NCBI GenBank assembly: GCA_035079385.1
Contig: JAVHKY010000015.1
Span: 1,550,001-1,614,000, forward strand
From: Aspidiotus rigidus
Taxonomy: Eukaryota > Arthropoda > Insecta > Hemiptera > Diaspididae
Direction: 5' to 3'
Length of the DNA: 64,000 nt
A program made the translations under genes and the position numbers. The number at the start of each line of letters is the position of its first letter. Position 1 is the first letter of the stretch. The notes beneath the pieces were generated by a model. That model made no database searches, was not told the DNA's origin, and saw only the letters and a program-made list of their open reading frames with translations. Positions 35,851 to 47,248 of the stretch are shown one piece after another.

Positions 35851-36674
35851 CACGCCTTCCACGACTACTTGATGCGGACGGTACATTTCGGCTTTTGCTG
35901 GCTTCGGAAGCTGTGGCTCGATCCTCGGAAACTCGACTTTGACTTTGGCTCGACGTTGACGACGCTGGCTGTCGCCCATATAATCTTCGTAATTCGGTTT
36001 ATCTTTTGCTTTACAACTTAATGATCATTGTATAATAATAATCTCGTGTGCTCTCGAGTCATGATTCTGCGATTATTGGGTTTCACAGTTTACACGGCCA
36101 TACTGACATCAACGGCGTCCCGACGTTGAACTCAAAAAAATATCTTCAACTTGACAGCTTTGAAGGTCAACATTCTCGTGGCATTAATCGAGGAATGAGG
36201 ATTCAAACAGAGTTTTTCTGGTATAATTTGGTTGAGCACGTTCACGGCCATTTTGACGCACAATGACGTCCTCGTCATTAAGAAAAGCCATTCGGTCATT
36301 CTGACTACAAATTTATCTTGTAGCGTTTGATTCTGTTGAAATATGTGCTGGTAGGTAACGTTTTTAGTCTTTCTGCGTTCACATCTTCTTCAGCAAAATG
36401 AAGAGGTTTTTCTTTTGAAACAATACATGTCTCAGTAACGAAACCCAAGCCGGCGGATATATCATTATGGTGTTGGTATAGTATCATATCTCGGCTGTTG
36501 AGACGATTGGTTCAATTTCACATATTACTTTCGGTCGATTGTACTTTTAGTTGACTTGAATTTGTTAGGAATTCCTGGATATTGTAAATACGCGCTGTCG
36601 AGCTGATAAAATGAATTGGAAATGTTAGTGCTGAAACAGAAAACAAAACATAAGAGCGCAAAACCCACTATTTG

Positions 36675-37044
36675 TAGTTCACACACGATAGATCTCTTCC
36701 GCGATTTGTGGCAGGGGTTCACACGACAGATCTCTTTTCCTGAGATAAGGTGAACTAGCAATATTCTGGCTGAGAGTTCACACGACAGATCTCTCTCTTT
36801 TGAGATAAGTTGAACCAGAGTTACTCATGGCAGGGGTTCACACGACAGATCTTTTTTTTTTTTAAGATGAGGTGAACCATAAACATTTAGGCAAGGGTTC
36901 ACACGACAGATCTCGTTTCCTGAGATAAGGTGAACCAGAAACATTCAGTTCGGGAGTTCACACGACATATCTCCTCTTTCAGATAAGGTGAACTCACACG
37001 ACAGATCTCTCTTTTGAGATAAGGTGAACCAGAAACATTCAGTA
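36675..37044. repeat. Tandem array of about 60-bp hairpin units
   Basis: Six to seven units of the form GTTCACACGACAGATCTC...GAGATAAGGTGAAC, each about 58-61 bp (starts near 36678, 36718, 36776, 36836, 36896, 36955 and a shortened one near 36990). Each unit is itself an imperfect palindrome: GTTCAC pairs with GTGAAC and AGATCTC with GAGAT. Confidence 0.85.
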
Positions 37045-37256
37045 CATTGACCTTTTTTTTCAGATTTCAGCCTACCCAATTCTTATTTTCATCCCTATCT
37101 ACTCATTTTTTTTATGGTACCGTGGGAGCGATAAGTTGGCGACAAGTATCACGAACAGTACAGAATTTCATAGTTTTAGATTAAAGCGATTTGTCGACAG
37201 TCCAATTGCGGAGTCTGGTTGGTAACGACAAATTTGTAATCATTTGAACTGAAGCG

Positions 37257-37298
37257 AGTGACGGCATCCGTGGGCGTGGGTTCGAATCCTACTTCCGA
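37257..37298 (+). other. tRNA-Leu-like 3' half abutting an LTR
   Basis: The sequence reads CATCCGTGGGCGTGGGTTCG then AATCCTACTTCCGA. It matches the variable-arm, T-arm and acceptor end of insect tRNA-Leu (CAA-type) with a perfect B box GGTTCGAATCC. There is no matching 5' half with a D arm and anticodon stem, so it is not a functional tRNA gene. It adjoins the inner border of the right LTR, where a primer-binding site belongs. Confidence 0.6.
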
Positions 37299-37494
37299 TA
37301 TAATCTTCGTAATTCGGTTTATCTTCAAGAGATGTTTATTCGCTGTTGCTTTACAACTTATTGATCATTGTACCATATGTACTACGGTATAGTACAGATA
37401 ATATAGATTGCTAAGCATAATAATAATCTCGTGTGCTCTCGAGTCGATGATTCTGCGATTATTGGGTTTCACAGTTTACACTTATATGTAGCCT

Positions 37495-37690
37495 ATATCT
37501 TTAACTCCCGATTTTGCTCTTACTATTTTATTGCTGACTTTTATCTTTTCTTTTTATATTTAATATGCTTCTCTTCATTGATCTTTGTGTGACCCCCAAT
37601 TTGTTTAGTTGTGTATTTGTTAGAGCCCAAATCTGCGCACCATAGGACAGAACTGATAGTGTGCACGATTCTAATATTTTAATTTTTATT
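37495..37690 (-). pseudogene. LINE ORF2 fragment after the RT domain
   Basis: The minus strand reads SYGAQIWALTNTQLNKLG then VTQRSMKRSILNIKRKDK, the segment after the RT thumb in insect LINE ORF2 proteins (LLYGxETWTLTK...K...RAMER.MLGI..RD). It probably belongs to the same element as the tail at 35.6-35.85 kb, with the LTR-bounded unit inserted between them. A stop follows QQ, so it is inactive. Confidence 0.65.
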
Positions 37691-37699
37691 TATAGTCCG

Positions 37700-39651
37700 A
37701 TCTTTTTGTTTTTATATTATATATTTCAGGGCCAGGAAAGATCTCCATGCCATCTTTCTTATCAGTATTGATAATGGTCATTTCTTTGTGTCGACTGCGA
37801 AAATCCTCGTCATACCTACTTATATTTTTGTTTTACAAATTGATTCATATTTTCAGAACCTAGAAAGTTTTAAAGAGAAAATAATTTCCCATCCTCTTAC
37901 TAACGCGACAATATAATGTCTTCGTTCACCTATTGATGGAATAACATGAAAATACTGTGCTGTAGCACTCATAAAAATGGTAAATACAATAGCGTGGAAA
38001 AAATACCCGTACGCGAGTACAAGAGTCCCTATATCACGCAATAAGTGTATAGTTATGTACAAAAAAAGAATATTTTCCACCTTGCAACGCAGTTCATATA
38101 AGTATATCATACCTCTAGCACAGTGATTTATGGAGAAAAGTTCGTAGCGTTTTCACGACTTTATTTGACGTATTCCATTTTTCGTGCGAAATAGACCTGG
38201 CTTTTAAACCACGAGCGTCGCGTCGTGACGTTGTCGAGTGCAGCGGATGTATAGCGTATAGCTGAGAGTGATGACGAAGAAGAAGGGGAAAAAAAAGAGA
38301 GAGAGAATACGTTGCTAGTAATTTGTACTCGGTAACACATGGAGAGAAGTCACCGTTTAAAAAGTTAACCCAAAAGAAAACGGTTGACACTGCGACGAAA
38401 TGAACTTTGTCGACCCAGACCTATTGGAATGTTTTGGCGTAAACATTCAGCTTTGCTCATCCCTGTTGCAAAACTTGGAAGGAAGCGTGGCGCGTACACT
38501 TTACGAGGTTTTTCTTCTAATGAAGTTTGTACTTCTCAAATTTATGGTAGTTTATGATACTGTACACATGGCGGTTACGAGAAAGAAAAGTAGTTGATAA
38601 TGTTCGCATTCTGTTAAAATAATTGAATACACTCGAAGCGGGATGAAGATGTAGGCGTATTTGCGAAAGAACTTGCGAAGGCTAACTTTACCGGAGCTTA
38701 TCGACTCACCTTTTCATTTGTACTTACGGTTCTGCATACACCCGGGAGAGAATAGAGAAAGAAAATAAATTCTTGGATTTAGAAAAGAAAATACAAACAA
38801 CGGAATACGTGCTCGGCTATCTTGTGTACAAAGAATCTCCTTAGGAAAAGAATTTACGGTTCTTATTCAAAGAATATTCTCTTCACAACGAATACTCCAC
38901 CAGCTTTTCACGGGTACTGTTTCTATATTTCTTTTCAACGTGTATAGTATTCCGTTAGTGATCAGAAAGAAGAGAATTTGAAATACCTTACGCGCTTGAA
39001 TTTTGTAGACGTACTCGTATAATGAAAATACGTGCTAGATAATAATTGGGGACCCTTTGATGCTTCATTAAATCAAGTCAATTATGCGGATTCTCGTAAT
39101 GTATATCGTATTACAAACTAAGGATTTGTAAAGCGTACGGAAGTCGAGTTCAGTGAGCTGTTTGTCCCACGTTTAATTTATATGTTGTTTATGTAAGCAT
39201 GATTTACTTTATTTTTTTTGATCTTCATCATTTTTGTAGAAGCGTACTTTTTGTGATTTTGTTCATTATTTTACTTCATTCCTTCAATAAAGAAAAGACA
39301 GAGGGATTAAAACCAGTTGTAAACTTGGAAGTTCGAGTCTTCTTTCAATTCACATACAAGATTGGATTTTGACCAAGTCTACCTCAAGAATAGAATATGA
39401 AGTCTGTGGAGCACATTACATGAACGAATGAGCAGTGAATCCGATTGAATGACTCTTCGTGAGCGGTGTCTATTCTTGGCACCTGCAGCGCATTCCTAGA
39501 AATGTTGCATCTGTTGAGCATCCCATGCTGGTCACGTTGTCCTTTGTATAGCGCCGACGACTGATGTCAGCAACTGGTATTGAAACTTAACTCCTTACGT
39601 TGGTGCTAAAAAAGCTGCTTTTTCTTCGCCCTGACAAATGGAAGGATGATA
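37700..39651. other. Intergenic, no gene recognised
   Basis: AT-rich sequence with short chance frames only. No domain, repeat or RNA gene was identified. Confidence 0.45.
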
Positions 39652-40908
39652 TTAGGAGACACAAAATTTTTTAAACGTCGCCTGACGATATGTCTCAAAA
39701 GTTTTGCCGTGGCACTCATTGAAGTTCAACTGCACATTTTGCAGTGAAGAACTAGAAGACTTGAGAGATAGTTGTACTTCATTTATTCCTTTGTTTGAAC
39801 GCATTTCTGTTCCAAAATCATTTCTGAAGTATGTTTGAGTGAGTAGCATGCGGCTGTATGTATTTGCTATCTGCTTCAAGGGATATCGACAGCCCTTTGA
39901 TAACCGTTTTAAGCGACCGATAAAATTTTCGAACCGAAATGCGCTAAACCGATCAAGTGGGCCCCTTCTCACTCTTTCTTCATAAAGATGTGTTAAGCAG
40001 TCAAAATAACGAATACTTCACCGTATAACTTTTTACAGTCTTCAACAAATTCATAAATTAGATCCCTCCCATACTCAAGCTGCTCCGAGGTAACATTTCT
40101 CTCACGACAAAATATTCGTCTAGCCTGCACCAACTTGAGAAAATGCTGATAATAATCATCTGGCTTTATATTTCTTGGAGGTTCATTTCCGGACTTTGGT
40201 ATTTCAAAAGCATCGTGTAGTACTACGCATCCAAAGTATAATAAAAAAGATCGGTACTGCGTTGCCTTCCACTGGCTTAGATATTGCAGCTTTTCAACAC
40301 GTCTACTAAATTCAATTATGCAATACTGTTTGTTTAAAAGAGCAAGTATTTCTTCAACAATTTTCAGTTTTTTCCCAACGATTCGTACAAACTTATTCAC
40401 AGATAGCCAAAACTCGAGCAGCTTCTTCATAATTCCTAATAAAACAAGATGCATATAATCGAATACAACATCGTATATCAAGTCGAAGTTTGGTATGAGT
40501 CGCAAGATTGTCGGGATATTATTGTTGAAGAATTCCAGAATATGTTCTGGCAGCGGATCTGGTAGTGCGAATAAATCATTTTCAAAATCATAGTCAACGT
40601 CCGCACAAATTTCCTCATCAATATTCTGCTCTTCAGTATCACTTGTTGTAGACACTGTTGCCTGTTTTTGAGCAAAAAATTCTGCGTAGCGATGATATTC
40701 TTCATGAGAACGATCAGTCTGTCCCGACGGCGGTTTCAACCGATAACAACTTACTAACTTTGCTAACCAATAAAGGGGTGAATATTAATGACTGCTGACT
40801 AGTCGTGACTAGATCTTCCTTGCACAAACTACAACTCGGTTCAAATTTCCGCGCTTGGCTTCGTGATTGGCTGTTGGTTAAAAAGTATTCAAGGTGCATA
40901 TGTTTCAC
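39652..40908 (-). pseudogene. CACTA-like (En/Spm-type) transposase, broken
   Basis: The main minus frame 40739-39993 has SHEEYHRYAEFF, an acidic linker, then VVFDYMHLVLLGIMKKLLEF, IEFSRRVEKLQYLSQWKATQ and YRSFLLYFGCVVLHDAF, and ends ...EDCKKLYGEV. 39972-39652 picks up GPLDRFSAFRFENFIGRLKR and a PLKQIANTYSR segment. This order (DYMHLxxLG, WKAxxxRxFLLY, GPLxxFSxFxFEN) is that of the transposase-domain proteins found in CACTA-type elements of insects and other animals. The catalytic N-terminal part is mostly lost; 40908-40714 (CSLCKEDL) may be its decayed remainder. A frameshift lies near 39980. No CACTA ends were identified, so the superfamily is less sure than the transposase call. Confidence 0.7.
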
Positions 40909-40931
40909 TGTGCTTATAGTGTGCAGTGTTC

Positions 40932-41190
40932 TTACTGATATTTGTTTTGGTGTGATATTCTATCAGGTGCTGCATCGTGCTGTCGCCATTGTAATGAATG
41001 GGGCGCATCGAAACGTATCACGCCAAGGGTGCCACACCCTTGCCATTGACTTCGGGATGGTCCAGGTACGACTCTCCTTGACGTGCTGGCCTCTTTCTTT
41101 TCGGTTCGGCCACGCCGAGAAACAATATACAGAAACAATACTTTGAGTACGGGGAATTTTTGTCCAATAAGGTTGTCGAGTGCGTCTCAA
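40932..41190 (-). pseudogene. Decayed copy of the 30-kb C2H2 zinc-finger exon
   Basis: The minus strand reads VYCFSAWPNRKERGQHVKES, then TWTIPKSMARVW and DTFRCAP. The gene at 29.6-31.0 kb reads IYCFTAWKDRYGRNDHEKRS, then TWSTPESMVRVW and DPFRCNHP. The alignment is nearly gap-free over about 50 residues. The copy lacks the first Cys of the pair and His residues of the finger and ends in a stop, so it cannot fold as a finger. It implies a multi-copy family of this zinc-finger gene. Confidence 0.7.
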
Positions 41191-43109
41191 TTAGTATTTA
41201 TGGAGTACTTCTTCATGTGAACTAAATGCTGATACCCGGATACTATATTGATGGCGATACGTCCAATTTTGTTTGTTCCATTGACTTAATTTGATGCAAA
41301 GGAGTGAACAGAAAAATGGGTCGACTTTTCTATAAATCCGTCCCGCGCCTTAATTTGTGGTTGGGAGGTTACAATCACGATGCCGAACTTGTGGAAAGTC
41401 GTGCAATTGAGGAGTAGATTGATCTCGTATTTTTATTTTAAAGAATACAAATGATTTCATCCTTGGTATACGTGGACGGACTTCTATTTGGTTGATGACG
41501 GTTTCATTAACACAGGAAGTAAATGAAATGAAAACGTGTCACTTTTTTTTGTCTGTAAAATATATAAAAATTGAAATATGATTGTTTTCAGCGTAAGTTT
41601 TTCAGCTTGGCGAAATGTATCTGACCTTATAGGTACTATATTGTATATAAGAAAATTTCTATTTTGTTCTGTCGGTATTCTAGTTACATTTTTCAATCGA
41701 ATCGATTCTCTCGTACTGTGTCTCAAACATTTTTATTCGTACTTCATAAAATGAATGTACGTGAGAGAGGAAGAAAAAAAAAAAGGATGGCGGCAAAAAC
41801 CTATACGAAAAATATAATCTTACCGTGGTACATGACACTGTCCACTACTGCGAAAACAAATCGTTAAAATATTGATTTCATCGCTTGAACTAAACTTTTA
41901 CATGTTCTTCAAATACTGCATGCTGTGTGTGCACTACCGATGTTGAAAGGGAAAAAAATAAAATGTAAGGAAGCGAAAAAATAATAAATAATACGTCCGC
42001 GTAAAATATTGGTTGCAATTTGGACGATGTTACGAAGATATTCCGCAAGGTCGTGGTATCGCATCGCAGTATTGCTAAGTGGTACTGAATAAGTCGAGCT
42101 TTTTCTTTAGCTCTCTCGATTCTTGTTCTTCTTACATTGACTAATCTAGAATCGCTTGAGTATTTCTTTTGGAATGCTAGCAGGCTATTTATCGATTCTA
42201 AGTTTTCTTTTATTTTGGTTGGGGGATGGGAGGGCATTTTTAGTATCTCTATCGACTCCTATTGACCCTTCAACCCCTACAAACGCTTCATCTAGTGCAC
42301 TAAGCGCCATACGTTCCAGTTCCTCTACTCTTACAGACCTTTTGATATCTGCGAGCTAACGCGGCGCTCAGTTACCCCCAAATACCAATTTACGCGTAAG
42401 TAGCGCACTTGATTCATAAAATTTATGTTATGTTTGAAAACAGCATTTTTTTACTGATCGTATATATGAATTTAAATTGTGCACAACTGATATTATATGG
42501 ACCCTCTCCTCACTTTCCTACATTTCTTCACCCAACTAGTGCACTGCTTTTGTGCCAACTGACATGAGTAGCGCACTCGGTACATAAAACTCATGAGTCA
42601 TGACACTCCGAAAAAAAAAGAAGAAAATTTTGTTTATGAAATGGGATTTTGTAAATATCTTGAAGTAGTGCACTACTTATTCAGCTCACTCGATCTGAAG
42701 TGCCAACCTGAGTGACGACAGACCGGGTTGAAACCCAGGCACCTGGAGTGTGAATAGTCATCGGAATAGGCGACGCACCTCAATAGTGCCGCACATATTG
42801 TCTGTGACGTATCCATAGTCTAGGAGTATTGTTGACAAAACCGTAGGAGCAATGAAAAAGTTGAACGATAGAGTGTAATCTAACTTCATTGTTAGATAAT
42901 ATTGTTGAGGTAGGCAAGTCAGAGAGAGTGTAAAAGAAACGAACGTAAGTGACGAGAGGAGGACTTGATTCAATAGCAAACGAAATAAGATAACCAGGGT
43001 TGGATAGGCATTTTTTTTTTTTTACCGGGAAAGATTGGAAAAAAGGTTGCAGGTTTCTGTTTTGCAAGAAGCTTATTGTCGATGAAGCGAAGAAAAAACG
43101 TACTACTTA
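41191..43109. other. Intergenic, no gene recognised
   Basis: AT-rich. Near 42398 and 42569 a GAGTAGCGCACT-like segment followed by CATAAAA is repeated, and GTAGTGCACTAC (42664-42675) is a perfect palindrome; related TAGTGCACT copies lie near 42293 and 42538. No protein family is seen. Confidence 0.4.
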
Positions 43110-43960
43110 TTAATACAGAAGTAATTCTTGCAGGTGTTTGCTCTTATTAGCAACTAGATCAATTATCTGATTTACATCTAAAGCTGATAGATCTTTTTCA
43201 ATGCTCATCAGAATGAAACATTCAAGAAGATCATTCCCTAGCCTGCTGCGTAAAGCAGTTCTGATCAGTTTGAGTTTGGAAAAACATCTTTCACATGCCA
43301 CTTGCGTTACTGAAACGGTTAATAACTGTTTATACGCTGTATACAATCCAAAATAAGCCCCACCATGAAGATTATACTTTTTCAACATTTTCAATACACA
43401 ACACGCAATGAGACTCTTCATGTTTTTGTTCTACTAGTACGTCTTCCTCTTCATCACTGCTACCAGGACTTGAAACTGATAGAGTGGACAAAACCTGATC
43501 CAAAGATGCAGTCTCTTTCTCTTTTGTCAGGTTTTTCCACTTTGATGCAAAGTCTTGCAACTCGCATTGCGAATTACTCAGGGTGAATTTTGAAGGTAGA
43601 TATAATATTTGATTATTTCGAAAATTCGCGCAAGGGATGCTTCCGGTAGATTTGCAGCCGAAGGATAGTTTGTAGGATGAAGGTACGAGAAATCAGCGCA
43701 CAAGTCCCCACGTTCCTTGAATCTGGATGTCAATACTGCTAATGGCTTGATCCAAGATTACGTTGTGTGTATTCACTTCAAACTGCTTCAGCGGATCACA
43801 GGATATATTTTCATCTTCACATTCATGCGAAAAAAGTTTTTTCTTCTTCCTACCCCTTTTAACTGCCCAGTTTACAAAATTTTTTGCAGCTTCTTCGACA
43901 GTTTTAAAATCTCTGGCATACTTTTCCAGGTCGTGTACAGTACTTTCTACCATGGAATGA
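43110..43960 (-). pseudogene. hAT transposase remnant (dimerisation domain)
   Basis: 43421-43110 reads YKQLLTVSVTQVACERCFSK, then LKLIRTALRSRLGNDLLECF, the hAT C-terminal dimerisation motif (SxxxxERxFSxLKxIKxxLRSxxxxxRL). Upstream, the frame 43560-43372 (QDFASKWKNL, acidic DEEEDV) and the segment before it (SYLHPTNYPSAANLPE) fit the spacer of ZMYM1-type hAT proteins. 43953-43693 adds more of the central region. At least two frameshifts are present. The N-terminal BED or TTF finger is not found. Confidence 0.75.
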
Positions 43961-46431
43961 GCTCTTAGATAACTAAAGATAACAATTACAACGACGATTA
44001 CGATAGCAAGGCCTCCCTCTCAACACACACTGCACTGTAACAATCATATGTACCTCAACAGATATCTCAACTTTCAAAAGATTCAAGGTGACTTTGGCAT
44101 CAAATATGACATTCCTGACTGGGCACGGGATTAGCACGATATCCAATCACCACATTAAGAAAATTCTGACATCAACCTTCGAGTGGGACGTTTCTATTAA
44201 TCCACGTTTGTATTGTTTTATAGAGGAGTGAAATATGCGTTTGAATTTCGGTAGTACTAAGCGATCGAGTGTCTCTAGTTGCTGGATGGTATTCACCAAA
44301 GGCAGTTCAATTTGCAGAAGAGTTATAATTCTCGATATAAAATCTGTCAAACCTTCGTCCGCACCTAAATTTGCGCGATAGAATTCGTTTTCTTCATAGT
44401 ACAAGTCTTACCGGCTGTAAAGGGCTGTATTTCCTTCGTGAATAGAAGTACTTAATCTGAATCGAGAGAATGAACCACAATGTTCAAAAGAACACGTAGC
44501 AACACTTTCTTGTTGTAAAACCACCACATAAGATTACCTGTAAGCTGCTTTAGCTTCTTAGATCTTGTGTAAGTATTAGAATATTTTACTCATATATTAC
44601 GTACGATCGTTAGTTCATTCTCATTCATTTTATGCTCACAAGGCCTTTATTAGGTATTCGCGAAAGGCTACATAACGCCTTCCCTATACCTATAATCTAT
44701 ACGTATACTTGTCCTAGAAAATGATACCGTTTCTGGCCTCCGCTCTATAGTAGTGCCATCTCTCAATTTCGTTAATACCGTTTAATACTGTAACCATTAA
44801 AACGCTAACGGTGGAATTAAATTTGCGGTAAAATTGTTAGTTTTCCGCATAAGTAACGCCAGTGTGCACCTAAACTATCAAAACTTACTCTTACATACTG
44901 TACCCTCGTGTAGCTAAGTGAGCGCGATACAAAACTCCATATAAAGTACTATTAAAAAAACATGTGGAGAGAGACGAGAAGTGTTGTAAAAAAAAAAAAC
45001 GAAAGATTTGGAAATCATAGCAAGCTGCGCGTAGTTTCTCCATTTTTTTAATGAAAACCAAAACGCAAAATTCTCTTCTATCTTATAAAAGTTTACTCTT
45101 ATTGCTGTATAATGCATCGTAACACGTTGAAATTTTCACCGAGCTCGTATACATATGTGCCTTTCTCATGAAGATTTTATCAAATTCAATTTCGTCGGGT
45201 TGTTTCGTCCTCTTTCGAAGGATACGTGCAGCATCATAGGTACTATTTATGAACCTGTACAATTCTACAATTGCGCACACCGTGAACCCATGGTGAAGAA
45301 AAAACTTACCGAAATTAAATTACCAACTAAAACGTTGGTATTCTGGTCAGGGGAACGTTTTGCTACCTAATGAAACGTACGTTTATACAAGATTAGAAAC
45401 AGTTAACGGAGCAGTTTAATCTAACCCGTAGAAATTTTCAAATCGATGCGGAAATTGTCGATATTACACGGGTTCATTTTGTTTTTCTTTTTCCGTCGTC
45501 GAGCCAGACCGATAACCTCTTCCCGTTTTTCCGTCCTTCATTCTCTATATATAGTATTACCAGCACGGTACATTTGAGAGAATATCAAGGCTTTTTATTC
45601 TCGTATGGTACATAACATTTCCCGAGTTTAAGCCACTCAATTCGTAATCCACTTGCGGTAGAAAACAATGAAGTCTACGGAGGAAGGAAATTTGTATACT
45701 ATGATTTCGCGTGCTTCAGTAGAAAGTATAGTTCTTTTACGATTCTACGCTCGATTTAGACGAACGTTTGATCTTCGACGTGCCTTACTTACGATCACTT
45801 TCATTTTCACGAAAGTGTATTCACCTCCAAATTTTGAGAACGTTTCGTGGCTGTACCTTTGAATGTGGGTTGAATGGTTTCCAACTTCCTTCACACGTTC
45901 GAATTCTGATTGCAAGAACCGAGGAAGGGAATTGTGGAATTCTACTGAACACGATTTAGTAATACTGTATGCTTCCTTCCCCGATGTAGAGGGGCGATAT
46001 AGGTATACATTAATGATTGCGATGCAGACATCAACGTGTGCACGTATTGTGAAAGGCAGGCGCGATATGTATACTTATGTAAGTGAAAACTAATGAAAAG
46101 CGAAGCTGAACTAATTGAAGGGGTAGAGAAAGTACAGAATTTCCATGAGAGCATCGGGAAAATCGTGCTGCTATTAAATAACCGGCTTTATTTCTCGCGG
46201 TTTTGTTCATGTTTATCACGATTATTTACACCGTCAATACCCGGAAATATTTTTCCGCAGGGCCGTTGGCGTTGTTAGCGGTGTAAAATGATGTAGGTCA
46301 GTTCTCTCGTAGGAGCGTTCTTGTTGCTGTATCCATATTCCATATTGATGAAACAATTTTGTATGATGGGTTCAATTTAATGTAAATTGTGTTGGGGTGA
46401 AATAATGATGAGCTAAATTTCTTGTCGGAGA
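43961..46431. other. Intergenic, no gene recognised
   Basis: A minus frame at 44404-44147 (85 codons) might be a further decayed part of the hAT element, but I cannot show it. The remainder is AT-rich with chance frames. Confidence 0.4.
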
Positions 46432-47248
46432 CTAAGGGATCTGAGGACTTTTGAAATTGAAAAAGAAAAAAAATTTGGAGGGCGCATTCGAGTGAGAAAC
46501 GCAACCGCATTTATCCTGCAGGGGCAATGCTCTAATTCCATTTAAATTTGCAAACAGTTGGTTGGCCACTGTCGAATGGATTAGTGGTAAACGTGTAATC
46601 ACTCGCACGAAGTCCTGCCCGAACACTCTCATCCACAATATGAAGCCTGGGCAAAGAAGAGGCTGTACCCAGGGTTGGGATTTGAGGTATCTTGATGTAG
46701 CCGGTCTCGTATGGCTATCGAGAGTGTGCATCATTTCGACAAGGTCCTGCATATGTGCGACTCTGTTTAGATCGAGGGGCGTAATACGCTGTGCTAAATG
46801 CTCGTGAAACCGTATTCGATGAATCGCAAGGACGTTAGGGTTACTAAATAGTTGGAGCAGGGTGATCAGGTTCCACCTTGTGGAGTAAGCCTGACTCTTG
46901 GAAAGCATGGTACAAGTATTGCTTTGCATGTCTCAAATTGTACTTTCCGGGTCATTACGATCGTAGCGGCCAGTTTATAGAATTGATTCCTTGTGATGAT
47001 GGAATGAACATGATTCGACTCACTCGCATCACGTGTTTCACCTTGTGAAGCAGATCTAGGCTTCTCCGTCCGAGCTGAGGAAGAACTCTGGCCTTCCACG
47101 GTAGAGTCGATGATACGCGACGTAACAAATTTGACACGTTTTCCGGCAATCGGGGAACGGTATACCTCTCAGGTTCGCGTGCGGGTCTGATGGGTGGCCG
47201 ACTTCGAATGGTTATTGTTGGGCTGCGCGGGTATAGGGACACAGTCAT
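46432..47248 (-). other. Unidentified coding-like, GC-richer stretch
   Basis: Minus frames overlap (47248-46955, 47099-46866, 46929-46432) as they would in one frameshifted protein of about 250 residues. Composition is clearly richer in GC than the flanks. Segments such as NQFYKLAATIVMTRKVQF and STRWNLITLLQLFSNPNVLA look protein-like, but I recognise no family. A decayed transposon or gene remnant is the likeliest explanation. Confidence 0.35.

Larger units (their letters stand above)
35979..37481 (-). mobile_element. LTR-bounded noncoding retroelement (TRIM/LARD-like)
   Basis: Direct repeats bound the unit: 35979-36095 (117 bp) and 37299-37481 (183 bp). They share TATAATCTTCGTAATTCGG, GCTTTACAACTTA, CTCGTGTGCTCTCGAGTC and GGGTTTCACAGTTTACAC; the left copy lacks two internal blocks of about 21 and 46 bp. 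Next to the right copy, 37257-37298 matches the 3' half of a tRNA, which serves as a primer-binding site if the element is read on the minus strand with the right repeat as 5' LTR. The 1.2 kb between has no coding capacity and contains tandem hairpin repeats. It sits inside a LINE remnant. I did not find a clear target duplication or polypurine tract. Confidence 0.65.

Noticed and set aside
36675..37044. CRISPR array
   Set aside because: The whole unit repeats, with no unique spacers, and each unit is a palindrome inside an LTR-bounded element of a eukaryotic genome.
37257..37298. A tRNA-Leu gene
   Set aside because: Only the 3' half matches; there is no D arm, anticodon stem or 5' acceptor strand, and it adjoins an LTR.
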